A DNA stretch of 64,000 bases from Marinomonas hwangdonensis (GCF_003721245.1 NZ_RIZG01000001.1:186001-250000); one strand, 5' to 3'; positions 41,393-52,113 are shown, counted from the first letter of the stretch. Notes: generated by a model from the letters alone, not told the origin. Translations and numbers: made by a program.

Positions 41393-44137
41393 ATGCAAGT
41401 GCCAGAAAAGCCTGTTAACGAAGATGATAGACTCGCTGCTCTCGAGTTGACGAAATTATTAGACACGGCACCAGAGCCACGTTTTGACCGATTAACTCGT
41501 TTGGCTCAGTTGACTTTAAACATTGAAACAGTACTTGTTTCACTGGTAGACGATAATCGCCAGTGGTTTAAGTCAAAGCAAGGACTAACCGCTTGTGAGA
41601 CAGAGCGCGACGTATCGTTTTGTGGTCATGCTATTTTAGACGAGGCTATTTTTGAAGTACCTGATACTTTAAAGGATAAGCGTTTTGCAAATAACCCTTT
41701 AGTGCTGGGGGAACCATTCATTCGTTTTTACGCTGGAGTGCCGCTAAAACACATGGGGTACTTGATTGGTACGCTGTGCTTTATTAGTTCGAAACCACGT
41801 ATTTTGTCCGAGACAGAGCGCGAGATCGCCATAGGGTTTGCTGCTGCGATTGAGCAGGAAATTCAAGACCGGTTGCAGGAGCATGATCACGAGAAACTGC
41901 TTGCTAGTGAATTGATGTATCGGTCTGTGCTTGAAGGTACTCGAATTGGTACTTGGCAATGGAATGTTCAGACGGGAGAGACGATATTCAACGAGCGCTG
42001 GGCCGATATTCTTGGTTACCAGTTGGCTGAATTAGAACCAGTATCTATCGATACCTGGTTGTCATTTGCTCATCCTGATGACTTGGTAGAGTCGGGTCGT
42101 TTGCTGCAAGAGCATTTTGATGGCGTCAATTCTTTTTATGACTGCAAATGCCGTATGAAACATAAAAATGGCAGCTATGTGTGGGTGCACGATCGAGGAC
42201 GCGTGGTGTCATGGACCCAAGATGGTAAACCTTTGATGATGTATGGCACCCACGCAGATATTTCTGAGCAGAAAATGGCCGAGCTGTCTTTACTAGAAAG
42301 TAGAGACCAATTTAAGACTTTGGTTGCGAATATCCCAGGTATTACCTTTCGCTGTAAAGCAGACAAAGATTGGACCATGCTATTTATGAGTGGTCACATT
42401 GATCCTTTGTCTGGTTATCCGTCGAGTGATTTTATTGGCAATGCGGTTCGAACTTATGACAGTGTGATTCACCCAGATGACAAAGAGCATCTTGGTCGTT
42501 CGATTGAGGTGGCGATTCGTGAAAGATCCAGCTGGATATTAAATTATCGTATTTTGCATGCTAATGGTTCTATTCGTTGGGTAGAAGAGAGAGGCGCTGC
42601 AGAATACGACGAATCTGGCCAAGTGACGTTTCTGGATGGCTTTATATTGGATATAAGCAATGAAAAAAAACTACAAGATCAACTGGTTAAGCTAACTCAG
42701 CAGTTGCCTGGTGTGGTGTATCAATTTCAACTTTGGCCGGATGGTCGTTCAGCTTTTCCTTATGCCAGTGACACAATTAAAGCCATTTACGGTGTGACAC
42801 CCGAAGAGGTCGCTGACGATGCAACGACGGCATTTGCTCGCATTTATCCAGACGATTTTGAAGGGGTGGTGCAAAGTATTAATTATTCTCGTGATCAGCA
42901 AGCAGTCTGGCAACACGAGTATCGAGTGTATCGAGAAGATCAATCTGTTATTTGGCTGTCGGGGAATGCAATGCCTGAACCTATGACGGATGGCAGTACT
43001 CTGTGGCACGGTTATATCCAAGATGTGACTCAAACGAAAGAATATTACCTTCAGCTTGAACAGCTAAATCAGCAGTTGAGTGTTGCACAGCAAAGCTTAG
43101 ACCTTGCCAGCGAGCAGGCGCAAATGGGCTATTGGCAAGCGTCTTTAAAAAATGGCACCTTGTGGTGGTCCCCTAGCATCTATCAGATATTCGGTTTTGA
43201 TCCTGATGAGATTACTCCCAGTGTGGTGTTGTTCAAAAGCATGGTTCATCCCGACGATGTAGAAAAAGTGGAGCAAAGTGAAGAGAAAGCCAAGCTAACA
43301 GGGGTTCATAATGTGGAGCATCGAATTATTCGTTCAGACGGGGAAATCCGTTGGGTGCATGAACTTGCACAACTGGTACCAGAAGCGCAAAACCCTGAAC
43401 TGATTATGGTGGGGTCAGTGCAGGACATCACGGAAAGGATGAAATTGCAGCAAATGAAAGAAGAGTTCATTTCCACTGTCAGCCATGAGTTGAGAACCCC
43501 ACTCACATCGATCTCGGGGGCGTTGAATTTATTGCAGTCCACTGGGTTGGTTGGTTCATCGGAGAAAGCGGCTAAGTTAATTGGTATTGCGAGTAACAAC
43601 TGTACACAGCTGATTCATCTGATCAGTGATTTATTGGACATAGAAAAACTGGTGGCTGGTAAAATGTCGTTTGAAATGAGGCCTATTAATATTCGATCAG
43701 TACTTCAAAGGGCCATGCATGACCATCAACTGTATTCGGGCAGTAAAAATATTCATTTTGTTCTTGATGTCGATGCTAAAGTCGATGGCATTAACTTGGT
43801 TGCCGATGAACATCGGCTTATGCAAATATTAGCGAATTTTCTATCTAACGCGGTTAAATACTCGCCAAGCTGTGGGCGGATAACCTTGTCGGCGAACAAT
43901 CAAGCAGATTATATTGAAATTGCTGTGGAAGACGAAGGGGAAGGTGTGCCTGAGGCATTCAGATCGCGAATTTTTCAGCGCTTTTCACAGGCCGATGCCG
44001 GTATTTCCAAAATGAAAGGCGGGACAGGGTTAGGGCTTTCTTTAAATAAGGAATTAGCGGAAGGTATGGGTGGGAGTATAGGTTATACTTCTATTGTGGG
44101 TTGTGGCGCGAGGTTTTATGTTCGCTTGCCTATATAG
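41393..44137 (+). CDS. GAF/multi-PAS sensor histidine kinase
   Basis: A 914-residue cytoplasmic sensor kinase with no membrane segment. Order: GAF domain about 15-160 (RFDRLTRLAQLTL, SFCGHAIL), then four PAS/PAC units at about 170-295, 300-425, 435-550 and 565-685 (each ending in a PAC-type GYIQDVTQ or GSVQDITER segment). The DHp domain has phospho-acceptor H698 in STVSHELRTPLTSISG, and the HATPase domain has the N-box FLSNAVKYS and GTGLGLS. With a soluble multi-PAS front it probably senses redox, light or small ligands inside the cell. No heme or flavin residue could be identified. Likely signals to the CheY-like protein before it and the cyclase after it. Confidence 0.88.
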   Translation: MQVPEKPVNEDDRLAALELTKLLDTAPEPRFDRLTRLAQLTLNIETVLVSLVDDNRQWFKSKQGLTACETERDVSFCGHAILDEAIFEVPDTLKDKRFANNPLVLGEPFIRFYAGVPLKHMGYLIGTLCFISSKPRILSETEREIAIGFAAAIEQEIQDRLQEHDHEKLLASELMYRSVLEGTRIGTWQWNVQTGETIFNERWADILGYQLAELEPVSIDTWLSFAHPDDLVESGRLLQEHFDGVNSFYDCKCRMKHKNGSYVWVHDRGRVVSWTQDGKPLMMYGTHADISEQKMAELSLLESRDQFKTLVANIPGITFRCKADKDWTMLFMSGHIDPLSGYPSSDFIGNAVRTYDSVIHPDDKEHLGRSIEVAIRERSSWILNYRILHANGSIRWVEERGAAEYDESGQVTFLDGFILDISNEKKLQDQLVKLTQQLPGVVYQFQLWPDGRSAFPYASDTIKAIYGVTPEEVADDATTAFARIYPDDFEGVVQSINYSRDQQAVWQHEYRVYREDQSVIWLSGNAMPEPMTDGSTLWHGYIQDVTQTKEYYLQLEQLNQQLSVAQQSLDLASEQAQMGYWQASLKNGTLWWSPSIYQIFGFDPDEITPSVVLFKSMVHPDDVEKVEQSEEKAKLTGVHNVEHRIIRSDGEIRWVHELAQLVPEAQNPELIMVGSVQDITERMKLQQMKEEFISTVSHELRTPLTSISGALNLLQSTGLVGSSEKAAKLIGIASNNCTQLIHLISDLLDIEKLVAGKMSFEMRPINIRSVLQRAMHDHQLYSGSKNIHFVLDVDAKVDGINLVADEHRLMQILANFLSNAVKYSPSCGRITLSANNQADYIEIAVEDEGEGVPEAFRSRIFQRFSQADAGISKMKGGTGLGLSLNKELAEGMGGSIGYTSIVGCGARFYVRLPI

Positions 44138-44177
44138 TCGATTTTTTAAATGCACATGTTCAAAGGAATAACAGATT

Positions 44178-45812
44178 TTGCCTATTAAAAAGTCACCTGA
44201 AGACATACAGTTGGCAATGAAATCGTTGCAGGCTAATTTTGAGCAAATTTTAAGTCAAAAAATGTCCTTCTTTTCGGCGGTTTCTTTGTCATTACGTCAG
44301 CACGATTTTACCGAATTACCCGAAATAGTTAGCCAAGCCCATCAATTGGCCGGATCTTGTGGTAGTTTTGGGTTGCATTTTTTAGGTCGTTTGGCGCGTC
44401 AAATTGAAGTGAATGCGCTACTTGTTCGCGAATCCTCAGATTCTGACATTGCGCAGCTTAACTTGTGTGAAGCGATTGATCATTTTGTAAAAGAATTAAA
44501 CCAAGATCGCTCAGTGGTCAATCAGCCTGTCGTCAAAACATTGGACGCAGTGAAGACGGCGCAAGACGTTTGGTTTGTGTTATCCGATTCGGATTTTCGT
44601 TCGGGGCTTGAAGCCCAACTAACTACATTCGATTTTACAGTGCGCAGCTTTTCGTCTTACGCGGATTGTAAGCTTGCGTTAAAAGAGCGTCTTCCTGCCT
44701 TATTATTTTGTGCGACAAAATTAGCTGATGAATCCTTATTTTCTCAAGATGCCTTGCTTGATTGTGTGGTTCAGAATAAGACGAAGCTAATGCTTTGCTC
44801 CAAAGAAGATGACTTTGAAACACGGGCTAATGCTGTACGACATCAAGCCCAAGCTTTTTTTGTCGGTTTACCTGATACCACCCATGTATTGCAAAGAATC
44901 ACTCGACTGTTTGATGAGATGAACTTCTTGGATAAAAAAGTCAGCATTTTAGATGACGATTTATTGTTGGCAGAACATTACAGCTGGGTACTTGAATCAG
45001 CGGGTATAGAGGTTCAGGTTATTGAGTATCCAGATCAAGTGGTGTCAGATTTGTTATCGTTTAAGCCAGATTTGTTACTGCTGGACATGCACATGCCAGA
45101 ATACTCGGGTTCTGAGGTGTCTGGTGTAATTCGTCAGTACGATTCATTGAGCAGTCTGCATATTACGTTTTTATCAGCGGAATATGATATTCAGCAGCAA
45201 TTACAGGCTTTGTCGTTTGGGGCTGATGATTTTATTACAAAACCGATTAGCAATCAGAATTTGGTCAGCGCAGTTAAACTGCGATTGGCGCGTAATCGTG
45301 ACATTAAGTCACTGATCGAGCGTGACAGTTTAACCGGATTAGTGCGACATGGTGCGATTAAAGATACGGTTTACAGTGAGTTTGAAAGAGTGAAGCGTAG
45401 CGGCGAGCATTTTTGTGTCGCCATGGTTGATCTTGATCACTTTAAAAGTGTCAATGACACTCACGGGCATGCTGTGGGTGACATAGTAATCAGCACGATA
45501 GCTAACTTGTTGCAAAAAAGGCTACGTCGCAGTGACCGCGCTGGTCGCTATGGTGGTGAAGAGTTTTTGGTCGTCTTGCCTGATTGCTCAGCTGCGAACG
45601 CAAAAAGACTGCTTGAGTCACTGCTGAGTGCGTTTAAAAACATACAGTTTAGCGGCCCTGAGGGTCAATTCACTTGCACCTTTTCAGCGGGGCTGGTGTC
45701 CAGTGCGGGTGGTTTTGCTGATTCTGATACCCTCATTGAAGCGGCCGATCAGGCGCTTTATCAGGCCAAACACAATGGTAGAAATCAGGTGGTTATTCTA
45801 GAAGACATGTAA
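44178..45812 (+). CDS. Hpt-REC-GGDEF diguanylate cyclase
   Basis: A 544-residue cytoplasmic protein. Residues 1-110 form a histidine phosphotransfer domain (H55 in SQAHQLAGSCGSFG). Residues about 128-245 are a degenerate receiver lacking the acidic pocket (VLSDSDF) and the acceptor aspartate. Residues about 254-370 are a complete receiver with D303 in LLLLDMHMPEYSG. Residues 380-544 are a GGDEF domain with active GGEEF (459-463) and an intact I-site R450-x-x-D453. It should be an active, feedback-inhibited cyclase controlled by phosphorelay. The start is probably TTG at 44178 (AAAGGAATAACAG upstream); the next in-frame ATG (44217) would cut into the Hpt domain. Completes the three-gene module. 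Confidence 0.87.
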   Translation: MPIKKSPEDIQLAMKSLQANFEQILSQKMSFFSAVSLSLRQHDFTELPEIVSQAHQLAGSCGSFGLHFLGRLARQIEVNALLVRESSDSDIAQLNLCEAIDHFVKELNQDRSVVNQPVVKTLDAVKTAQDVWFVLSDSDFRSGLEAQLTTFDFTVRSFSSYADCKLALKERLPALLFCATKLADESLFSQDALLDCVVQNKTKLMLCSKEDDFETRANAVRHQAQAFFVGLPDTTHVLQRITRLFDEMNFLDKKVSILDDDLLLAEHYSWVLESAGIEVQVIEYPDQVVSDLLSFKPDLLLLDMHMPEYSGSEVSGVIRQYDSLSSLHITFLSAEYDIQQQLQALSFGADDFITKPISNQNLVSAVKLRLARNRDIKSLIERDSLTGLVRHGAIKDTVYSEFERVKRSGEHFCVAMVDLDHFKSVNDTHGHAVGDIVISTIANLLQKRLRRSDRAGRYGGEEFLVVLPDCSAANAKRLLESLLSAFKNIQFSGPEGQFTCTFSAGLVSSAGGFADSDTLIEAADQALYQAKHNGRNQVVILEDM

Positions 45813-46017
45813 TCTTGTTTTTTTGTGCCGTTTTAAGAGCATTTATGTGATCAAGCTTGTCTTCTGGTTAGCATTGATTGTTTAAAATCGTCAGATCAGC
45901 GAAAATAGCCGCAAACGAAATCACAATCAACATGATGGGGCTGTCGGTATAAGGTCATTGTTTGCTGGCCTTTTTAATACGAACACAATCCTGCGTACAA
46001 CTTAAAAGACTTTTTTA

Positions 46018-47604
46018 ATGGCAAATCAACATTTTCTCAACGAAGTTAACGATCGTAAGACTTTCGCAATTATTTCCCACCCTGATGCTGGTAAGACAAC
46101 CATTACCGAGAAACTCTTGCTGTTAGGTCAGCTTATTCAGACAGCAGGCTCGGTTAAAGGCCGAAAAGGCGATAAACACGCCACTTCTGACTGGATGGCA
46201 ATGGAGAAGCAACGTGGTATTTCAATTACGTCTTCGGTGATGCAATTCCCTTATAAAGACCGTACTGTCAATTTGCTCGATACACCTGGGCATGAAGATT
46301 TCTCGGAAGATACTTACCGAACGCTTACCGCCGTTGACTCTGTATTAATGATCATTGATGGCGCGAAAGGGGTCGAGGACAGAACCATCAAATTGATGGA
46401 CGTCTGTCGTTTGCGAGATACGCCTATTTTGACCTTTATCAATAAAATGGACCGAGATATTCGGGATCCTATCGAATTATTAGACGAAGTTGAAGACGTT
46501 CTTAAAATCGCCGCCGCGCCCATTACTTGGCCTATCGGTATGAGCGATTTTTTCAAAGGGGTGTATAACCTCTACACGGACACCATTCATGTTTTTGTGC
46601 GTGGCCGTGGTCATACCTTGATGGATGATATTCGCATTCAAGGTCTGCAGTCTGACGAGGCAAAAACCTTGCTTGGGGATGACTGGGAAGCCTATGTAGA
46701 GGAAATCGACTTGGTGCGTGGTGCCAGTCATGAATTTGATCACGCCGCTTATTTAGCCGGTGAACTCACGCCAGTCTTTTTTGGTACGGCGCTGTCAAAC
46801 TTTGGTGTTCGTGAAATGCTGGATGGCTTTGTTGAATGGGCGCCGTCTCCTATTGACCGTGAAACCAACAGTCGTATGGTATCGGCTGTGGAAGAAAAAT
46901 TCTCTGGTTTCATCTTCAAAATACAGGCCAATATGGATCCTAAGCACCGCGATCGTATTGCTTTTATGCGTGTCTGTTCTGGCACCTACAGTCGTGGTAT
47001 GAAAATGCGTCATTGTCGCATTGGCAAAGACATTAAAGTGACGGATGCCGTTTCTTTTACAGCGGGAGACCGTGAAGGCGTTGAAGAGGCGTTTTCAGGC
47101 GACATCATAGGTTTGCATAACCACGGTACGATCCAAATAGGTGACACTTTTACGGAGGGGGAGGACCTTAAATTCACGGGTATTCCACATTTCGCTCCGG
47201 AACTGTATCGTCGTGTGCGCCTGAAAGATCCGATGAAAATGAAGGCGCTGCAAAAAGGCTTGCAGCAGCTTTCAGAAGAAGGTTCAACCCAGTTGTTTAT
47301 GCCGCAACGTAATAATGAATTAATCGTTGGTGCTGTGGGACAATTGCAGTTTGAAGTGGTAGCTTATCGCCTTCAAGACGAATACAAGGTGGAATGTATT
47401 TACGAGCCTGTCAACGTGAATACGGCCCGTTGGGTGGATTGTGACGATGCGAAAAAATTTGAAGAATTTAAAAACAAATGTCGTGATAATTTAGCGGTAG
47501 ATGGTGGTGGTCACCTGACTTACTTGGCGCCGACACGTGTAAACTTGATGATGGCGGAAGAAAAATGGCCTCAGGTACGTTTCCGTGCGACACGAGAACA
47601 TTGA
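46018..47604 (+). CDS. prfC: Peptide chain release factor 3
   Basis: GTPase that recycles RF1/RF2 from the ribosome after peptide release; 528 residues, full length. G1 motif [10 protein letters not shown]2 region [10 protein letters not shown]3 DTPGHEDF and G4 NKMD are all intact, and the C-terminal [22 protein letters not shown] is typical of RF3. Single gene with a 205-base upstream region in which no clear promoter was identified. Start ATG confirmed by alignment-like similarity of the N-terminus ([22 protein letters not shown]) to the family. Confidence 0.96.
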   Translation: MANQHFLNEVNDRKTFAIISHPDAGKTTITEKLLLLGQLIQTAGSVKGRKGDKHATSDWMAMEKQRGISITSSVMQFPYKDRTVNLLDTPGHEDFSEDTYRTLTAVDSVLMIIDGAKGVEDRTIKLMDVCRLRDTPILTFINKMDRDIRDPIELLDEVEDVLKIAAAPITWPIGMSDFFKGVYNLYTDTIHVFVRGRGHTLMDDIRIQGLQSDEAKTLLGDDWEAYVEEIDLVRGASHEFDHAAYLAGELTPVFFGTALSNFGVREMLDGFVEWAPSPIDRETNSRMVSAVEEKFSGFIFKIQANMDPKHRDRIAFMRVCSGTYSRGMKMRHCRIGKDIKVTDAVSFTAGDREGVEEAFSGDIIGLHNHGTIQIGDTFTEGEDLKFTGIPHFAPELYRRVRLKDPMKMKALQKGLQQLSEEGSTQLFMPQRNNELIVGAVGQLQFEVVAYRLQDEYKVECIYEPVNVNTARWVDCDDAKKFEEFKNKCRDNLAVDGGGHLTYLAPTRVNLMMAEEKWPQVRFRATREH

Positions 47605-47607
47605 TCA

Positions 47608-47641
47608 ATACTTGACTAAATTACTAGGTTAAGCGGATAAT
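47608..47641 (+). promoter_or_regulatory. erpA promoter with overlapping IscR type-1-like site
   Basis: A sigma-70 pair TTGACT (47612-47617) and GATAAT (47636-47641), spacer 18, lies just upstream of erpA. The stretch 47608-47632 matches the published IscR type-1 consensus (ATASYYGACTRWWWYAGTCRRSTAT, from memory) at 21 of 25 positions and covers the -35 box. That is the arrangement by which [2Fe-2S]-IscR represses Fe-S biogenesis genes. Confidence 0.6.
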
Positions 47642-47674
47642 CCTTTTATCAGTAATCGTTATAGTGGTGTTCTA

Positions 47675-48022
47675 ATGAGTATGGTTGAATCGGTTGATCC
47701 TATCGAATTTACAGACGCAGCGGCCGCGAAGTTGCAATCTTTGATCGAAGAAGAAGAAAATAACCGGCTCATGTTGCGCGTCTATGTAACGGGTGGTGGA
47801 TGTTCAGGGTTTCAGTATGGCTTTGCCTTCGATGAAGAGCATCAAGAAGATGATACAGAAGTGACGCGCCATGGTGTGACCTTGGTTGTTGATCCATTGA
47901 GTTTTCAATATTTGGTCGGGTCAGAAGTAGACTACAAAGAAAATCTTGAAGGTTCTCGATTTGTGGTGCAAAACCCTAATGCCACATCAACTTGTGGTTG
48001 TGGTGCCAGCTTTAGTATCTAG
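47675..48022 (+). CDS. erpA: Iron-sulfur cluster insertion protein ErpA
   Basis: A-type Fe-S carrier, 115 residues. The three cluster-binding cysteines are present: C in GGGCSGFQY and the CGCG pair in STCGCGASF. It delivers clusters to enzymes such as Isp[21 protein letters not shown] is the expected N-terminus. Ribosome binding site is weak (GTGGTG). Followed by a terminator shared with the convergent gene. Expression is probably controlled by IscR (see upstream site). Confidence 0.95.
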   Translation: MSMVESVDPIEFTDAAAAKLQSLIEEEENNRLMLRVYVTGGGCSGFQYGFAFDEEHQEDDTEVTRHGVTLVVDPLSFQYLVGSEVDYKENLEGSRFVVQNPNATSTCGCGASFSI

Positions 48023-48046
48023 CCGTCCCAATTGGATAAAACAATC

Positions 48047-48083
48047 AACCCTTTGTGTGTTAGCGCATACAGAGGGTTTTTTT
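48047..48083 (+). terminator. Rho-independent terminator after erpA
   Basis: AACCCT (48047-48052) pairs with AGGGTT (48073-48078), with inner TGT/ACA, followed by a run of T. It touches the stop codon of the convergent gene. Confidence 0.75.
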
Positions 48084-48903
48084 ATGCCTTCACATTGAGT
48101 CTGTTCTGGGTGAGTGTTCTTTCTTCTTCGCTAATGGCATGGGTGTTAATGAGATTGTAATGCCCTACAAATACAAGACCAAGGTTGATATCACCGAGAA
48201 CCACGGGTGTTAAGCGGTTGTTTTTTATTCTCCAAACTCTCAGTCCTGCCAAGTGGGGTGTTTGCTTATTCTGTTTCAGATGTTGAAGCACCGACAATTG
48301 GTCAGGTTCGCCATCTTGATCAATTAATAGGCGGTAGTGAGTGACTTGTTGATTAAGGAAGTCAGGTGGATACGGAGTGCGTAAAACGGGCAATGGATTT
48401 TCTTTTGCCAGGGATTGAAAAAATGGCGGGTGTTTAGGCGAACCGTTGTGCGTGGACAGCGACAATGTCATGTCAATCGGAAGCCCAAAGGCGGGTTTGA
48501 CAGGGACATAAAACAAAACCTGTTTTGTCGGTAGCGGGTGCTGTATTTCTGACGTTGTGTAGTCAGAGCGTTTATTTGTCGTATTGTTGGCAGTAGGGGG
48601 CACCTGCAAAGAGATCCGCCATGTTTTTTTGTCCGTATCCAATTCTTCTGGAGATTGTAACACTACGTTAGATTGATAAATGTAACTAAGGGCGTGTTCT
48701 ATTATATTGGCAAAGATACTGCTCGAAGCGGTGAGCGAATTTTTATCCTCGCTGCTGATAAAAATTTCTATTACCTCATGGGCCGCGGGACTGAGATCAA
48801 CAGAATCGTGTGAGTAGGGCGTGGGGCGCTGTTTGTGCCTTAATGCATGCTTTTTTTCATTTGGCAGTGTGTTGGTTCGAGTGAGTGCCTCAATAAACAG
48901 CAT
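48082..48903 (-). CDS. Hypothetical protein, 273 aa
   Basis: I do not recognise a family. The protein has no signal peptide or membrane segment. The first 60 residues are polar and basic with KKHALRHKQRPTPYSHD, followed by LSPAAHEVIEIFISSED. The middle is strand-rich (WRISLQVPP, KQVLFYVPVKPAFGLPIDMTLSLST) and the C-terminal third has VTHYRLLIDQDGEPDQLSVLQHL and LGDINLGLVFVGHYNLI, suggesting a compact soluble domain. It has few cysteines. A good GGAG ribosome binding site precedes the ATG, and codon use looks native, so it is probably expressed. Convergent with erpA, same direction as yhbY but separated by about 115 bases. A flagellar or envelope accessory role cannot be excluded; nothing supports one. 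Confidence 0.7.
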   Translation of the reverse strand: MLFIEALTRTNTLPNEKKHALRHKQRPTPYSHDSVDLSPAAHEVIEIFISSEDKNSLTASSSIFANIIEHALSYIYQSNVVLQSPEELDTDKKTWRISLQVPPTANNTTNKRSDYTTSEIQHPLPTKQVLFYVPVKPAFGLPIDMTLSLSTHNGSPKHPPFFQSLAKENPLPVLRTPYPPDFLNQQVTHYRLLIDQDGEPDQLSVLQHLKQNKQTPHLAGLRVWRIKNNRLTPVVLGDINLGLVFVGHYNLINTHAISEEERTLTQNRLNVKA

Positions 48904-49019
48904 AACGAAACTCCTGATCTAGAAGTTCATGGTATCGGCTGTGTTGCTAAAGAGTTTAGAGATAGTCTGTTTAAGGCAAAAGACTATCTCTTAATGTGGG
49001 TTTAGCGCATTAGGGGAAG

Positions 49020-49322
49020 TTAGCGCAGTAAGTTGGAAAGTTTTGGGTTTGGCTTAAGCGCTGCTCGGTAAAAAAGCGCCACTTTACCAATGGTCTGAAC
49101 GGTCTCGCATTTCATAATTTTGCTGATTTCGGCGATTAGGGCATTACGCGTTTCACGATCTGCGATGCTGATACGAACTTTGATCAGTTCATGATCTTCT
49201 AGCGCACGATCGACTTCGGTTAATACGGTTTCCGTTAAACCGTTGCCCGCAATCATAACCACTGGGTTAAGTGAGTGGCCGATTAGACGATATTGCTTTT
49301 TTTGGGCGTTTGTAAGACTCAT
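49020..49322 (-). CDS. yhbY: Ribosome-assembly RNA-binding protein YhbY (CRM domain)
   Basis: A 100-residue single CRM domain protein that binds pre-50S ribosomal particles. Landmarks: LTNAQKKQYRLIGHSLNPVVMIAGNGLTETVL with the GxxG-like loop GLTE, and LIKVRIS. It is divergently arranged with rlmE, the classical gammaproteobacterial yhbY / rlmE-ftsH order. Promoters of both lie in the 99-base gap. Confidence 0.94.
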   Translation of the reverse strand: MSLTNAQKKQYRLIGHSLNPVVMIAGNGLTETVLTEVDRALEDHELIKVRISIADRETRNALIAEISKIMKCETVQTIGKVALFYRAALKPNPKLSNLLR

Positions 49323-49421
49323 AGTAAAATTTTCTCATATTAGTTGACCCTCTTTATTGGAGGCTGAAGAGGTTAAAGGATATTATAGCGGAATATAGAC
49401 TGATTTAGGTATGATGAAAAC

Positions 49422-50042
49422 GTGGCAAGATCAAAAAGTAGTAATAATTGGATGAAGGAACATTTTGATGATCCGTATGTCAAAAAATCGCAACAGGATG
49501 GCTATCGCTCTAGAGCGAGCTATAAACTGCTTGAGATAAATGACAAGGACAAATTATTTCGTCCTGCTATGCGTGTTGTCGACCTTGGTGCAGCCCCCGG
49601 TGGCTGGTCACAGGTTGCAGCAAAGTTGGTGGGAGATAATGGAACCATTGTTGCGTCGGATATATTGGAAATGGCACCATTGCCAGGTGTGCGATTTGTT
49701 CAGGGCGACTTTACTGAGCAGGAAGTATACGAAGCGATTTTGGCTGAGATTGGTGATCAAAAAGCCGATCTTGTAATTTCAGATATGGCCCCCAACATGA
49801 GTGGTAACAGTTCTGCTGATCAGCCCCAAGCTATGTATCTTGTAGAGCTTGCTTTGGATATGGCAACTCAAGTGTTGCGCCCAGGTGGGAATTTTTTGGT
49901 GAAAGTGTTTCAGGGGGAGGGGTTTGAAGAATACCTTAAAACCATGAGAGCTCAGTTTGATGCTGTCATAACACGCAAACCAGATGCGTCGCGAGCGAGA
50001 AGTCGCGAAGTTTACTTGCTAGGAAGACAATATAAAGGTTAA
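49422..50042 (+). CDS. rlmE: 23S rRNA (U2552) 2'-O-methyltransferase RlmE/FtsJ
   Basis: SAM-dependent methyltransferase, 206 residues, that methylates U2552 of 23S rRNA late in 50S assembly. SAM motif [15 protein letters not shown] near 48-62, catalytic aspartate in [12 protein letters not shown] and lysine in [12 protein letters not shown]-terminus [19 protein letters not shown]... is family-typical. The start is GTG at 49422. Upstream of ftsH by 60 bases. Confidence 0.96.
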   Translation: MARSKSSNNWMKEHFDDPYVKKSQQDGYRSRASYKLLEINDKDKLFRPAMRVVDLGAAPGGWSQVAAKLVGDNGTIVASDILEMAPLPGVRFVQGDFTEQEVYEAILAEIGDQKADLVISDMAPNMSGNSSADQPQAMYLVELALDMATQVLRPGGNFLVKVFQGEGFEEYLKTMRAQFDAVITRKPDASRARSREVYLLGRQYKG

Positions 50043-50102
50043 TTATCCATGTTCTGGTATGATAGCCAGAGGCATTAACAATAACCGTTTAGAGGTGTGC
50101 TC

Positions 50103-52079
50103 TTGAACGATATGATGAAAAATATACTGTTGTGGTTGGTGATTGCTGCAGTACTACTAACAGTTTTTAACAACTTTAATACAACGCCCGACACGAATCG
50201 GATTTCTTATTCTGAGTTTGTCAAAGAGGTACAAGAAGGCCGTGTGGCAAAGGTTATCGTTGATGGCTATACCATTAGCGGTAGTCGTACCAATGGTGCA
50301 ACGTTTGACACAGTAAGACCGGCTGCTTCAGATCCAAAAATTATGGATGATCTGTTAAGCAATAATGTCGTTGTCGAAGGGCGTATGCCTGACCAGCAAA
50401 GTATATGGACTCAGCTCTTGTTAGCCAGTTTCCCTATTCTGCTCATTTTGGCTATTTTTGTGTTTTTCATGCGTCAAATGCAAGGGGGTGCCGGCGGTAA
50501 AGGTGGCCCTATGTCGTTTGGTAAGTCCAAGGCGCGCTTACTACCGGAAGATCAGATCAAAACGACTTTCGCGGATGTAGCGGGTTGTGATGAGGCAAAA
50601 GAAGATACTAGCGAGCTGGTAGACTTTTTGCGCGAGCCAAGCAAGTTTCAGCGTCTTGGCGGTAAGATTCCTCGTGGTATCTTGATGTGTGGGCCTCCAG
50701 GTACAGGTAAAACTTTGCTTGCAAAGGCGATTGCTGGTGAAGCTAAAGTACCTTTCTTTACTATCTCTGGTTCTGATTTCGTTGAAATGTTTGTGGGTGT
50801 CGGTGCGTCTCGTGTTCGTGACATGTTTGAACAAGCGAAGAAACACGCACCTTGCATTATCTTTATTGATGAGATTGATGCGGTTGGTCGTAATCGTGGC
50901 TCCGGTATGGGCGGGGGTAACGACGAACGTGAGCAAACATTAAACCAGTTATTGGTTGAAATGGATGGCTTCGAAGGTAATGAAGGTATTATCGTTATCG
51001 CGGCAACTAACCGTCCTGATGTGTTAGACCCAGCTTTGTTGCGCCCTGGTCGTTTTGACCGTCAAGTGCAAGTGGGTTTGCCTGACATTCGTGGTCGTGA
51101 ACAGATTTTGAAGGTGCATTTGCGTAAAGTGCCTTGTGATGATGATGTTGAGCCAAAAAACATTGCCCGTGGTACGCCTGGCTTTTCTGGTGCTGACTTG
51201 GCGAATTTGGTCAACGAAGCCGCTTTGTTTGCTGCCCGTTCTAACCGTCGTCTTGTTAACATGGAACAGCTAGAGCTAGCGAAAGATAAAATTCTCATGG
51301 GGGCTGAACGCAAAACCATGGTGATGAGTGACAGAGAAAAGTTGAATACGGCTTATCATGAAGCTGGCCACACTATTATTGGCTACTTGATGCCAGAGCA
51401 TGATCCTGTTTATAAGGTTTCGATTATTCCTCGTGGTCGCGCTTTGGGTGTCACCATGTACTTGCCAGAAGAAGACAAATACAGCATCAGTAAGCGCGGA
51501 CTTGAGAGTCAGGTTTGTAGCCTTTATGGTGGTCGTATTGCTGAAGAAATGATTCATGGTTTTGATGGTGTTTCCACGGGTGCCTCTAATGATATCGAGC
51601 GTGCAACAAGTATTGCTCGAAACATGGTTACCAAATGGGGGTTGTCTGAAAAATTAGGTCCATTTGCTTACGAAGAAGATGATCACAGTGGCAGTTACAT
51701 CACTGGGCCTACAGGTAGCAAGGCAAACTATTTCTCACCTGAGACTGGTAAGGTAATAGATTCTGAAGTGCAAGATATCATCAGTCGCTGTTACGAAAAA
51801 GCGACCAAAATCTTGGTCGACAACCGTGCTAAATTAGATGTTATGGCGGAAGCATTGGTTCAATATGAAACAATTGATGCCAAGCAAATTAAAGAAATAA
51901 TGGATGGTAATAAGCCTTCGCCTCCAGATGGGTGGACTGATCCGGGTGCTATGTCAAAAGACGATGATGCTGTTCAGAAGTCATCTTCTGAAGACGACGC
52001 TGTCAATAAAGACGGTGAAGTTACAGGAGACAGTGACGATGCTTCAGGGCAGGCGTCACCTAAGCCTGCAAGCGAATAG
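50103..52079 (+). CDS. ftsH: ATP-dependent zinc metalloprotease FtsH
   Basis: Membrane-anchored AAA+ protease for quality control and regulated proteolysis, 658 residues. Two N-terminal membrane helices flank a periplasmic domain. Walker A GPPGTGKT is at 197-204, Walker B IIFIDEID, the second region of homology ends with LLRPGRFDR and the zinc motif HEAGH is at 419-423. The best start is TTG at 50103: AGAGGTG lies six bases upstream and the protein then begins [14 protein letters not shown] as in relatives. A GTG at 50097 would add two residues inside that site. The C-terminal tail is acidic and serine-rich. Confidence 0.96.
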   Translation: MNDMMKNILLWLVIAAVLLTVFNNFNTTPDTNRISYSEFVKEVQEGRVAKVIVDGYTISGSRTNGATFDTVRPAASDPKIMDDLLSNNVVVEGRMPDQQSIWTQLLLASFPILLILAIFVFFMRQMQGGAGGKGGPMSFGKSKARLLPEDQIKTTFADVAGCDEAKEDTSELVDFLREPSKFQRLGGKIPRGILMCGPPGTGKTLLAKAIAGEAKVPFFTISGSDFVEMFVGVGASRVRDMFEQAKKHAPCIIFIDEIDAVGRNRGSGMGGGNDEREQTLNQLLVEMDGFEGNEGIIVIAATNRPDVLDPALLRPGRFDRQVQVGLPDIRGREQILKVHLRKVPCDDDVEPKNIARGTPGFSGADLANLVNEAALFAARSNRRLVNMEQLELAKDKILMGAERKTMVMSDREKLNTAYHEAGHTIIGYLMPEHDPVYKVSIIPRGRALGVTMYLPEEDKYSISKRGLESQVCSLYGGRIAEEMIHGFDGVSTGASNDIERATSIARNMVTKWGLSEKLGPFAYEEDDHSGSYITGPTGSKANYFSPETGKVIDSEVQDIISRCYEKATKILVDNRAKLDVMAEALVQYETIDAKQIKEIMDGNKPSPPDGWTDPGAMSKDDDAVQKSSSEDDAVNKDGEVTGDSDDASGQASPKPASE

Positions 52080-52113
52080 TAAAATGATTGTTCGTTATTA
52101 GAGTGGTTATTGC

